Source of the DNA: Phytophthora quininea
Taxonomy: Eukaryota; Oomycota; Peronosporomycetes; Peronosporales; Peronosporaceae
NCBI GenBank assembly: GCA_011947345.1
Contig: JAAVTG010001003.1
Location: 930,001-994,000, forward strand
Direction of reading: 5' to 3'
Length of the DNA: 64,000 nucleotides
The notes under the pieces: generated by a model
Database searches by the model: none
Told to the model about the DNA's origin: nothing
Seen by the model: the letters and a program-made list of their open reading frames with translations, nothing else
Part shown: positions 22,001 to 32,230 of the stretch, in pieces
Layout: every line of letters begins with the position of its first letter
Numbering within the stretch: position 1 is the first letter of the stretch
Made by a program: the position numbers and the translations under genes

Positions 22001-25000
22001 GGCACACCTCTGGATGTCTTTGCTGTAGCTGTCTTTGATAGAGGCTTTGCTGTTGGCTTTGCAGCCAACGGTTTGTCGTCTCCGAACTGTAGGGTTCGCC
22101 TTGTTTTCGGGTAATCGGGGGATTCCTCGTCTTCTTTGCTGTTATCTACTGTTGAAGATACATTGCTGAACGAGAAACTGGGTCGCGCAGTACTGGTTTT
22201 CGAGTCATTCTCCTTGGCACTCGAGGCTGCAAAAGAAAACGCATTAGTCGCACCACCTTTGGAACCACCCCGAAAGGAGAGGACGACGTATCACTTGCGC
22301 TGCCTGCGTTCCCACCGCTTCCAAATGCTCCACTGAACAAAGACTTTGGTTTGGTCGGGGTCGCCGTGTTCGCCGCTTCAGTCGCTTGGGAAGAGCTTTC
22401 CGAAGGTTCTTTTGCCGATCCGAACAGACTTTTTCCAAATGAGCCAAAGCCAAACGACGAGGTTGGCTTGTCAGACGACGTGACTGACCAAACACAGGAG
22501 GTTTTGGCTTTGACGATGTGTCCGGCGGATATGCGCTTGAAGCGCCAAAAGCAGGGGCTTCGGCTTAGAAGACGTGTCTGGCGGATATGCGCTTCCAGTA
22601 GAAGCTCCAAAAGCAGGAGGCTTCGGCTTAGTAGACGTGTCCGGAGGGTAACCACCAGCGCACCAAACGCAGGAGGCTTAGGCTTCGATGATGTGTCTGG
22701 CGGATATGAGCTTCCACTAGAAGCGCCAAAAGCAGGCGGCTTCGGTTTAGATGACGTGTCTGGTGGGTACGCGCTACCACCAGTTGCTCCAAAGGAAGGG
22801 GGCTTCGGTTTGGACGACGTGTCCGGCGGATAACCACCGCCAACTGCACCGAAAGCTGGTGGCTTAGGCTTAGACGACGTGTCTGGCGGATATGCACTAC
22901 CACCAGTTGCCCCAAAGGCGGGGGCTTTGGCTTCGATGATGTATCAGGAGGGTAGGCACTTCCACTATCCGCAGGCTTGCTGTCAGTTGGCTTTGTGTTA
23001 GTTTGGGAGTTGAGTCCTGTCCCCGTTGCGGCACCAAAAGAAAACCCAGTGCCCTTATTTGCGTCAGCGACCGAGCTAGGGGCCGCACCAAATGAAAAGC
23101 CAGTAGGTTTACTCGCACCAGTACTTGCACTCGAGACCGCCCCGAAAGAAAACCCTGATGACGCACCAGGGAACGAAAAGCCCCCAGTCCCGATTGCTCC
23201 GGCAGCTGAGGCACTTGCCGGGGCTAACGGGGCCGACAACTTCGGCGCATCGGGGTTCGGGGTCTCACAAGAAGCGCACTTTACTGCCTCACGGTCGTTG
23301 TTGACCATGCACACGGCACACTTCCAGCTGCCTTCCTTGGCAGTGAACTTCGCCAAAGCCGCCGCGATCTCCTCCTTCGACTTCATCTCAGGTTTCTTAT
23401 CACTCGAAGGTGCAGAACCATTGGCGTCGTCATCCTCGTCGTCGGAGTCTTCGTCGCCGAAAATCCAATCCAAATACCACGAGACAAAGTCTTCTTCGTA
23501 CACTTTGCCATCCTTCTCAAGCTTCTGCATCGTCTTGCCGTGTTCATCCTCCGAGTACGTCGCACCGAGTTGCTTGAACAGTTTTGCGAAGTGTTCGGAG
23601 GTGATGTAGTCCGTTCCGTCCGTTGCAATCGAGCGGAACGTCGTCCTAGCCTTCTCTTCTTCCTCGCGCCGCTCCTCCTCATCGTCACTGTCTTCGCCAT
23701 CGAACTTGGCGAACTCATTTTCGTCGTTTTGGCCGTACTCGTGCGACACAACCTTTTGGGAGCTTTAGCTGAGCTAGTTACCTCTTCGTCAGACTCTTCA
23801 TCATTAAAAATCCAGTCCAGATACCACTTGACAAAGTCGTCCATGTGCACCTTACCCTCCTTTTCAATTGTTCTCATTCTCTGGCCGTGCACTTCCTCTG
23901 CGTAGGTTGCACCGAGTGCTTTGAATAATTTTGCAAAGTCCTCGGGAGTAATGTAGTCCGTTCCACTACCTGCAACAGCGCGGAACGTCAGTCTAGCATT
24001 TTCCTCCTCTTCCCTGCGGTCTTCCTCGTCGTCACTTTCATCATCTTCAGGCTCAGCGAACTCGTTTTCAGCATTCTGGCCATATTCATGCGAAATCACC
24101 TTCTTCGAGGAGGCAGACCCTCATCCTTAGAAGACGTCGTTGCATCCTCAATCTTCGTAACCGGTTTAGCGGTTGTTGAGAATTGAATCCTGTCCCCGTC
24201 GCGGCACCAAATGAAAACCCAGTGCCCTTATTCGCGTCAGCACCGAGCTAGGGGCTGCACCAAATGAAAAGCCAGTAGGTTTACTCGCACCAGAACTTGT
24301 ACTCGAGACCGCCCCGAAAGAAAACCCTGATGACGCACCAGGGAACGAAAAGCCCCCAGTCCCGATTGCTCCGGCAGCTGAGGCACTTGCCGGGGCTAAC
24401 GGGGCCGACAACTTCGGCGCATCGGGGTTCGGGTCTCACAAGAAGCGCACTTTACTGCCTCACGGTCGTTGTTGACCATGCACACGGCACACTTCCAGCT
24501 GCCTTCCTTGGCAGTGAACTTCGCCAAAGCCGCCGCGATCTCCTCCTTCGACTTCATCTCAGGTTTCTTATCACTCGAAGGTGCAGAACCATTGGCGTCG
24601 TCATCCTCGTCGTCGGAGTCTTCGTCGCCGAAAATCCAATCCAAATACCACGAGACAAAGTCTTCTTCGTACACTTTGCCATCCTTCTCAAGCTTCTGCA
24701 TCGTCTTGCCGTGTTCATCCTCCGAGTACGTCGCACCGAGTTGCTTGAACAGTTTTGCGAAGTGTACGGAGGTGATGTAGTCCGTTCCGTCCGTTGCAAT
24801 CGAGCGGAACGTCGTCCTAGCCTTCTCTTCTTCCTCACGCCGCTCCTCCTCATCGTCACTGTCTTCGCCATCGAACTTGGCGAACTCATTTTCGTCGTTT
24901 TGGCCGTACTCGTGCGACACAACCTTTTGGAGAGTCGGTCTTAGTCTCTACTGTGACTGTGCGAATAGCTTCCTTTACGAACGGTGAAGGGGCTTTGACA

Positions 25001-26494
25001 AACTCGAGTTCATCTCGCACAGTTGTGTCAACAAACGCAAAGTTCACCAATAACCCTTCCGTATTGGAACATACGATAATTGGCACCGGTGGGTAGTAGT
25101 CGTCATCGACAGGAACTGGGGCAGTCGAGTTTAGATTCAAGGCAAACCCCATTGGGTACGATTCTTCATCGTCGGCGTTCATAGGGAGGCGCGCTTGGTA
25201 TTTTTCGGTCGGCTTCCACAATCCCCATTCACCACCATCAGGGTCGGACACGACCAATTCAATATCTGCACTCAATGAGCATCCAATAAAGAAAATACGC
25301 CTGCATACCATAAAGTCGTGAGTAAACAAGTATTTCGAGCTGGAGCAAGGCTTAGCAACGTACCAATCTGGTAGGAATGCAGAGAAGTACTGGTGTCGCC
25401 GGTTTTCTACGTCGAAAAAGCCAACAACTTCGTCCAATTCAACACATTTTTCTTTCTCCAGGTCGTCCTTCTCGAAGAGGCAGGCCATCGCCATGGTTTC
25501 CTCGTCATTTTCGTCGTATTTGTGATAACCCGCTAGCATTAAATCTGTTTCAGCCCAGTTGATATGGTGCACCTCAAAGCTGCCTTCCGAGCAGCATTCT
25601 GGTTGACCAACAGATCGCTCAAGGTTGAGCGAGTTTCGACCATACACACCGATCGTGCCATCAACGGACCCAATTGCGAGCTGCTCGCCTGTCGGAGACC
25701 AACAAACTAAACCCCACAGAAATCCTTTGTCAGCACCAGCATTTTACAATCATGAAGAAAACCAAGGCACCTACTTGATGACGATTCTCTTTCTGTATCC
25801 ACCGATCTCTTCGCTCCCGCCATAGTGCACACGAAAACCTGCTTCTCCATCGTCAGCACGGCGAAATCTTCACTTGACTCCGCCTTGCACCATGCAATCT
25901 CTTGCACTTGCAGTCCCGAAAATGTGTAAAATGATGACGGTGTCTCCTGCAATATATAAATAAGGTAAGTAAGGTATCATCCAGCAGCAGTTTTTCCACA
26001 GCAACCTTACCTCCTCCAGAATGTGAGCGACCTCAAAGAGAGCCACATTGCCTCCGTACGCCACAGCAACTACGCTCTCGTCTGGGGATAGAGCGATCCA
26101 GTACGCAATGGACGATAGACGCACCTCCCTAGTCATCGGAAGAGCGTGGATCTCCTCCAGTGTGAGCTTCTGACCGTGATCCACCGCCTCCTGCCTGCGC
26201 TTGACGTAGTCGGCGCACGAAGCTTCTAGTTCATCATGCTTGACCACCACAAAGCCTAATTTATCATATCGATAGATCAATACATAATGTTAATAAAAAG
26301 AAGAGCTATTTTGTATTGAAAAATGTACCTGTTTCGGAGGCTACCAAGCTGAGTCCGTGGCTGTTGCCGTGCTGCAGCAGCTGCGTCTTCGTGGACGTCA
26401 CAGACGAGAAGCTCGGTGTAGTGAGTGGCGAACTGTAGCCGAGCTGCTGCCGCCCGGCATCCAGCATGCGCACGTGCTCGGTCGCCACCTCCAT
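19039..26494 (-). CDS. Nup214/Nup159-like FG nucleoporin with EF-hand-like and RanBP2 zinc-finger inserts
   Basis: Cytoplasmic-face nuclear-pore protein (mRNA export platform in relatives). First exons 26494-26329, 26255-26011, 25946-25775, 25724-25364 and the start of the long exon at 25300 join in frame and encode the N-terminal beta-propeller (LSSIAYWIALSPDESVVAVA, FLWGLVCWSPTGEQLAIGS). Next, unusually, come modules of a degenerate EF-hand pair (YITSEHFAKLFKQLGATYSE) plus a RanBP2-type finger (WKCAVCMVNN-REAVKCASC) and FSFGA repeats; a PPDTSSKPK repeat; a coiled coil at 22068-21300 (the Nup88/Nup62-binding part in Nup214); then FG/GFG repeats with three copies of a 45-residue module. It ends GGFGQPAAFSGSSFTQMR at 19039. 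Several one-base breaks occur (e.g. 24.93, 24.24, 23.76, 19.34 kb). Exon structure in 22.1-24.9 kb is uncertain. Confidence 0.75.
19579..20655 (-). repeat. Three copies of a ~45-residue module in the Nup214-like C-terminus
   Basis: Protein-level repeats at about 20655-20503, 20193-20050 and 19722-19579. The two closest copies read DYRQKLVEFYQKHNPEKLSS and DYRQKLTEFYQKHNPNKLGS, each followed by VD-TLEKYKGRED-LF. The first copy is diverged (DYKALLEKFYKVHNSSKNAE). They are separated by FG-rich linkers. The sequence predicts an alpha-helical unit. I recall similar units in other protist proteins, but cannot confirm this here. Confidence 0.8.
22510..22950 (-). repeat. Eight-copy PPDTSSKPK tandem repeat in the Nup214-like gene
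   Basis: A unit of 57-63 bp encodes PPDTSSKPKPPAFGA plus a Gly/Ser/Tyr spacer. DTSSKPK cores lie near 22514, 22571, 22634, 22690, 22753, 22817, 22877 and 22937. Several units carry small indels that change the frame. Adjacent to the zinc-finger/FG modules. Confidence 0.85.
23010..24930 (-). repeat. Near-identical ~750-bp intragenic duplication
   Basis: 23010-23759 and 24184-24930 are almost identical over about 750 bp. Each encodes EF-hand-like pair, RanBP2-type zinc finger and FSFG stretch. They flank a diverged third EF-hand-like unit (about 24105-23775). Copy 24184-24930 lacks single G residues near 24240 and 24431 that the other copy has, and both end at the same CCTTTTGG. Either a recent tandem duplication or an assembly artefact (collapsed or joined haplotypes). 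Confidence 0.85.
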
Positions 26495-26639
26495 CGCTCC
26501 CTTCCTTGGCTGGTGGTTCCGCGCGCTTTGAATTGTGGGCCGCGATACTAAATCGGACGAAATGGACGTAGTCGTGCCATTTGATCTTTTGATAATATCT
26601 AATTCGTAATGCGACGCTTGACAAAGATCGACTTTGAAT

Positions 26640-27521
26640 ATGGCCGATGTCGAGGTGCTGGACAGTCTGGGCGAGCCCGACGTCAAGGTGATCCTCCTGG
26701 GAGACTCGGCTGTGGGCAAATCCAAGCTGGTGGAACGGTTCATGATGAACGAGTATCAACCGAGACAGGTGGGACGGAGTAGTTTGGTATTGTGTCAATG
26801 GAAGGTATCACACATTGCTGTCGCAGTTATCGACGTTTGCCTTGACGCTGTTTCGGAAGGAGGTTGAGCTGGATGGGAATACCATTAAAGTTGGTACGTC
26901 AAAAGAACGAAGTGTTTGCAAGTGGAGAAGTTTACGTGGTTTAGCTTAGATTTTGGGATACCGCTGGCCAAGAGCGCTTCTCGAGCATGCATCCGTCCTA
27001 CTACTACGGTGCAATGGCATGTATTCTGGTAAGGTGATGCTTTGGACGTATGTGTATGATGTGTATCTCGTTTACATTTTGGTTGCAGGTTTTCGACGTC
27101 ACGAGGAAGGTGACCTACCAGAACCTGGCGAATTGGTACAAGGAGCTGCGTGAATATTGCGAGAACATCCCGTGCTTTTGGTCGCCAACAAGATCGACGT
27201 CGACATGAACGTCAGTGCCTGTGGAAAAAATTATAGCCTCGATTAAGTATCTCACCATTGGTGTCTACATGAGCAGGTGACCAACAAAAGTTTAAGTTTG
27301 CTGAGACCCACAATCTCGAGTTCAGCTTTGTTTCCGCGGCAGACGGAACGAATGTGGTCAAGGTGTTCAAGGACGCAGTTGGGGCCGCCATAAAGTTCAA
27401 ACGCGAGGGTGGAGACTTCATGTCAGATGTGCTCGATCTACTTGGCGAGTCGAGTAAGTTGTGGACAACGCGATGTTGCTCATGGATTACTTGTCTCTAA
27501 CGTCATTATCGCGCAGACTGA
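26640..27521 (+). CDS. RABL2: RABL2-like small GTPase
   Basis: Ciliary Rab-like GTPase that recruits the IFT-B complex in other eukaryotes. Six exons: 26640-26768, 26827-26893, 26950-27028, 27089-27210, 27277-27453, 27517-27521. G1 is LLGDSAVGKSKLVERFM, G3 is WDTAGQERF-SMH-SYY, G4 is VANKID, and G5 is SAADGTNVVK; VTYQNLANWYKELREY and FDVTRKVTY are RABL2-typical. It lacks a C-terminal prenylation cysteine and ends ESN, as RABL2 does. Three runs of T look one base short (26951-26954, 27176-27179, 27291-27293). Adding one T each gives DFWDTAGQ, CFLVANKID and SFKFAE. Start ATG 26640 is 145 bp from the divergent Nup214-like ATG. Confidence 0.88.
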
Positions 27522-27864
27522 GCTTTCGCGTTTCGAACAGTCTCGAAGCTACGAAAGCAACGAGTTGTGTGTACGAACCGCCCGAATCGTAGCACCTGCC
27601 GTTTCCTTCGGTTTGCAAACGCGACAAAGGCAGAGGCGTCAGCAATTAGAGCACCAGCACTGTAACCGCGCTTGCTGTAAAACTCCGTATCATGTGCCGA
27701 TTGAATGATCAAACATGCTCAAACTCCATTAACCAGTGTTAAACTTTGTGTTCATGCAAACGTCACTAGCCTTGCCCGGCTCCTCTAATGCCCGAGCAAT
27801 CCAAAACCACGCCAGCACCGACCACGAGTTTAAATTTCCATAGGAGTAAAAGACGGGTTTGAGA
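27522..27864. other. Convergent intergenic region
   Basis: About 340 bp between the stops of RABL2 (plus) and NUP85 (minus). No supported gene; it contains the 3' ends of both. Confidence 0.5.
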
Positions 27865-30031
27865 TCAAAAGGTTTCTTGGACTGGCAGCACTTTGGTTTG
27901 ATGGATTGGGGCATCCGTCGCAACACCGCGTGCAGCTGCTGTGGCTTCGTTCAACATCGCCTCAGCCAGATTCCGAGAGATTAAACTTTCAATGCGCTCT
28001 TTCAGCTGCTTGTTAGATCCCGCCTCGTAGAACTGCTGATAATCAAACGAACGCTCCAGTTGCTGCAGGTATGCCATCAGCGAGTACAGGTGCTGCACTG
28101 CAAACACAGAGGGGACTCCGCCAGAAGCTGTTCCGCGTGCTGAAGAACCTCGGTGCGCAGCACTTTAGGAGCTTCGCTCGAGCTAAACAACCAGTCGAGT
28201 CGTTTGGCAGCCTCCATGGACACAAAGCGCAGTTTAGACTCCAAACTTGCACGTTTCTCGGCATCGTTTGAGGAATCCGTGCTGCTTAGTCGTCGCCGCA
28301 AGGAATCGCGGTCATCAAGCACCAGCTGAAATTCCCGATATCTCACTAGCCACGCGAGTTTCTGCGGGCGGGCAAGCTCTGGGTGCAGCTCCATAAATTG
28401 CACTGCTTCGTGGAGAGGAGTCAGCGTGCTCGTAGCGCTACATTCTTGCAGAATAACGTCGCAGAGTGCATCAATATCCTCTAGGTGGTTGCTGCGCAAC
28501 ATCCACTGCAGTGCCGCAGCATAGTCCTTCTTCTCCTTGCAAGCTTGCGCTCGCTGACTGATGATTTGTCGTTGAGTTTCTGCCAGACGCCTCTTTCCGT
28601 GGCAGTACGTCATTAGCCGTTCAGCTTTGTAATCGGTTGGTACAGGTTCCCGTTCAAGAGCAGATTGAATCGCAATCGCTCCGAATTTGGGGCAATACTC
28701 GTAGTATCGGACGGCAAATTGCCACATGCCGCTGCTAGCTCCGATTTCCATAGCGTACTGTAGAAGGAAACGTTCACGCAATGTGCAGTCTCCCTGTGGA
28801 AGGAGCTCGTCGATCGTGATGGCGTTGCTTTTCTGGAGCAGATCAGCCAAATGTGCGGCCATCCACGAAAAGCCAAGAGCGATGATGTCCTGTAGTGCCG
28901 CCTGAATGTCGTACTGCATAATCGCCAGGATAATGCAATCAAAATTGCCCATACTGGTCTCCTCGCTGTGGAAAGTGTGGAAGCAACTCGCCATGAGAAA
29001 TTCGAACCGGTGTGCGATGGTCTTCGGCTCCTCCAGGAACAGTCGGGCCATCATCAGTTCGTACCACGTATCGGCGTGTTCCTTCAGCGCGTCCTCCTTA
29101 GCCACCATAACTTCCAATAGTTTTGTCAATCCTGCATTCGACTTGATATAGCTGTCAGTGTTCAACAAGTACTGACAAGCGTCATTCCAACTCTTCCAGT
29201 CCGTCGGACCTTCCGCAACCAAACTGGAGTCAGCGTTCCCAGCTCTTCCCGGCATCGTCAGCAGTAGTTTCTGCACTGCTTGGAACGACGCCTTCATCGA
29301 CGCTCCCGTCATCGACATGGAGTCTCTAGCAAATAGCGATTTGTAGCTCGAGTGCGTAGCCAGCAAGCTCCACGTGCCAACTCCATCGCCAGCCATCACG
29401 AGCTTCTGCACCGTCCCCCAAAACTCTTGATCCTTCTCAGGACTCGTTTGCTGCTTCAGTCTCGAGCTCCCTGTCTCCACCTTTTCCAGCAAACCACTGC
29501 AATAGTGTTCCTGCAGCCACGAGGCCAGTTCATACGCCAGTCCCTTGTCGGCTCCTCGAACTCCTCCACGGAGCAGCAGCAGCTCGCACAGGTGCCAGAT
29601 CGCCAGTGAGACCTTCAGCAGATCCAAAACTTGTCTTCCTCCTCTTTGACAGTGTCTGGCAGCTCTGTCTGCTGCTCCAGACGGTCTTCCAGCGCGAAGA
29701 TACACGTCTTGAGGGCTTCTCGGTACTCGCGACTGGCACGTGCCACACCGAACGCTCCGAGCTGTTTCTGCTGGGTCTGAACACCCAAAAATACGTCAGC
29801 GGAGGCGGCCACTAGTGTGCGCAACTCCCTGGGCATGGCGTCCCCGAACTCGCGGGGATTAGAAGAGGAGGAAGCGGCCACCCATTTGCGAGCACTCTTT
29901 CCCCACGCGGAGCCGGCGGTGGAGCGCGCCGCGGCGTCGGACGAGGAGCGGCGGCCGAAGACCAGTTCCTTCTCCACCACGGGCAGCTGCTTCGTCTCGC
30001 GCAGGATCTCGAAGGCGTCCGAGGAACGCAT
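27865..30031 (-). CDS. NUP85: NUP85, Y-complex nucleoporin
   Basis: Alpha-solenoid scaffold subunit of the Nup107-160 (Y) complex. Long single-exon frame rich in helices. Recognisable stretches include LKVSLAIWHLCELLLLRGG, FWGTVQKLVMAGDGVGTWSLLATHSSY, DILALGF-like helices, and YEYCPKFG-AIQSALEREP with LRSNHLEDIDALCD (ACE1-type crown region). ATG 30031 is the first ATG in the N-terminal frame. Two single-base breaks: AAAA 29626-29629 (repair joins EEDKF to LDLLKVSL) and GGGG 28111-28114 (repair joins LLAESP to SVFAVQHLYSLMAYLQQ), after which the frame reads LERSFDYQQFYEAG and stops at 27865. Length about 720 residues is normal for NUP85. A second pore gene lies 1.4 kb away. Confidence 0.82.
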
Positions 30032-30672
30032 CGCGTACGCTTGGCGACCAAACAAGTGGAATTGGCCCTAAATCATCTTATCTGAATCTGAAGAAGGTTT
30101 ATTAACATTAGACGGTTATAAACAATACGTGATAGCTTTCTAAAACCGATATTCAGTTTAGACGGGTTCCTGTAAGAACTTATTTTCAATACAAAAGCCA
30201 AGTCATTTCAGCCCTCCCCACCTATCCCACCTATCACTGGTGGTTTCCGCCCTCACTCCAAGAAAAACATTGTTGGCCCTCACGCGCCGACACCGCCAGC
30301 CCAGAAGCCCTCGAGCCGCACGCCCCGCGCGACTCCACTTCCCTGGCCACTCCTCGTCCGACAGACAGCTCGTTCCTGACCGACGACCTTCCGCGACCTG
30401 CTCCACACAGTGCATGCGTTTGCAAATCCCGTCGGACTCCTTTGATTCGAGTAGTGCGTCGCCCTGGAAACGAAAGAGACAGGAAGCTGAGCGTCATCCC
30501 CGGATCATCCCCACCGCCACCATTCCTCTTCTCGGCTAGCCTTCGCGCACGTGATCTCGCTCACGATACAGGACCAGAAGCTGCACTTTAGCTAGTAGCT
30601 CAAGGCCCCCAGTTCTCTCTCCTCCCGTTACAAGAACCTGCTAAAACCAACAACTCTCTCTATTCGGACAAG
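30032..30672. other. Divergent intergenic region upstream of NUP85 and eIF5
   Basis: About 640 bp. AT-rich near NUP85, GC-rich with an E-box-like CACGTG at about 30549-30554 near eIF5. Probably carries two promoters. No gene seen. Confidence 0.45.
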
Positions 30673-32019
30673 ATGTCGTTCATGAACATTGCTGGCACCC
30701 AGTCGGTCGACGACCCGGAGTACCGCTACAAGATGCCGCGGCTGCAAGCCAAGATCGAAGGTCGCGGCAACGGTATCAAGACGTTGGTGGTCAACTGCGC
30801 CGACATTGCCACGTCGCTGCACCGCTCCACGGCTGAAGTGTGCAAGTTCTTTGGCTGCGAGCTCGGTGCGCAGTCTAAATACGACGACAAGACGGACCGC
30901 GCCATTGTGAACGGCGCGTTTGAAGCTGGCATGATGCAGCAGCACCTGTCCAAGTACATTGAGGGCTTCGTGCTGTGCCCCAGCTGCCGTCTGCCAGAGA
31001 CCAAGTACAAGTTCAAGGGACAGCTCATTTTCCACAAGTGCTACGCCTGTGGCGCGGTGGAGCCCGTGGACATGAACCACAAACTCACGACGTTCATCTT
31101 TAAGGAGCACACGGCTGCCAAGCGCAGCAGCAAGGACGACAAGAAGAAGAAAGACAAGAAGGAAAAGAAAGAGAAGAAGAAAGAAAAGTCCCACGACGAG
31201 CCGGAAGACGAGTCCTCGAGCAAGAAGGAGAAGAAAGAGAAAAAGGACAAGAAAGAGAAGAAGGACAAGAAGGACAAGAAAGACAAGAAGGACAAGAAGA
31301 AGAAACACCACAAGGAGAAGACGTCGGACAAGGAGGTCTCGGACGCTGACGACGACGACGAGGTGGTGTGGCACACGGACCTGTCCGCCGAGGCTGTGGC
31401 TGCGCGTGCTGCTGAGGCCGAGGCCATCGAGGCGGCCGCCGCTGCAGCGATGCAGGCGTCTGCCGCGGAAGAGGTCGTGGCGACGCTCGACAACTTGCAG
31501 GTGGACGACGAGAACGCTCTGGACTCGGCGGTGGCGAACGTCAAGCGCTACCTGGAGGAGAGCCACTCGGAGGACGAGATTTACGAGGAACTGTGCCGCC
31601 AGCAGACGTACGCGGCGCTGCCCGCCACTGACCGTCTTGTGGTGTTCTTCCGCGCTGCCTTCACGGACCAGGTGCTGGCGAGCAACCAGGTGGCCAAATA
31701 CGCGCCAGTGCTTGAGAAGATCATCGATGGCCAGCACTCGCAGTACCAACTGCTTGCACTTGCCGAGCACTTCTGCGCCGTGGAGCACCCTGCCTTGCTG
31801 TCGTCCTACCCGATCCTGCTGAAACTCCTGTACGACGAGGACCTGCTGGAGGAGGAGTGCCTCGTGGCCTGGGCCAACAACGGCGTCCGCAAGGAGTACG
31901 CGCACTGGGCTGTCACGGACGATCTATCTGAACAGCTCAAGGCGCTGCTGAAGCCCTTCATCGAGTGGCTGGAGAACGCCGAGGAGGAGAGCGAAGACGA
32001 CTCTGACGACGACGAGTAA
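30673..32019 (+). CDS. EIF5: Translation initiation factor eIF5
   Basis: GTPase-activating protein for eIF2 in start-codon selection. Intact 448-residue frame without introns. The N-terminal domain opens with the family block YRYKMPRLQAKIEGRGNGIK; R18 corresponds to the arginine finger. The zinc ribbon uses C102, C105, C123 and C126 (LCPSCR and CYACG). Residues about 150-225 are a very Lys/Asp-rich linker (KKDKKEKKEKKKEK repeats), followed by an Ala/Glu-rich stretch, and the C-terminal W2/eIF5C HEAT domain (FTDQVLASNQVAKYAPVLEK, ending in WLENAEEESEDDSDDDE). The lysine linker is longer than in animal or fungal eIF5. Start is supported by the immediate homology. Confidence 0.96.
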   Translation: MSFMNIAGTQSVDDPEYRYKMPRLQAKIEGRGNGIKTLVVNCADIATSLHRSTAEVCKFFGCELGAQSKYDDKTDRAIVNGAFEAGMMQQHLSKYIEGFVLCPSCRLPETKYKFKGQLIFHKCYACGAVEPVDMNHKLTTFIFKEHTAAKRSSKDDKKKKDKKEKKEKKKEKSHDEPEDESSSKKEKKEKKDKKEKKDKKDKKDKKDKKKKHHKEKTSDKEVSDADDDDEVVWHTDLSAEAVAARAAEAEAIEAAAAAAMQASAAEEVVATLDNLQVDDENALDSAVANVKRYLEESHSEDEIYEELCRQQTYAALPATDRLVVFFRAAFTDQVLASNQVAKYAPVLEKIIDGQHSQYQLLALAEHFCAVEHPALLSSYPILLKLLYDEDLLEEECLVAWANNGVRKEYAHWAVTDDLSEQLKALLKPFIEWLENAEEESEDDSDDDE

Positions 32020-32230
32020 GCAGCGTTTGCATCTGATCCCCTGCATCTTTCCGAAAGCTCTCGACACCATTGGGGTATGCAGTCGAGGTGCTTCTTTGCA
32101 TAAAGCTTCTCTTGAGATTGCACCCTGTAATCACAATGAATTCACCTTTCATCTTGAATCGTGTCTTCCCTTGACAACACCTTTTACTTACGGTACTACA
32201 CGCTACTTCTACCATGCGGACCGACACCTT

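Noticed and set aside
30628..31905. 425-residue minus-strand open frame with Leu/Val-rich stretches
   Set aside because: It is the exact antisense of the eIF5 gene; the hydrophobic runs come from reading lysine codons backwards.
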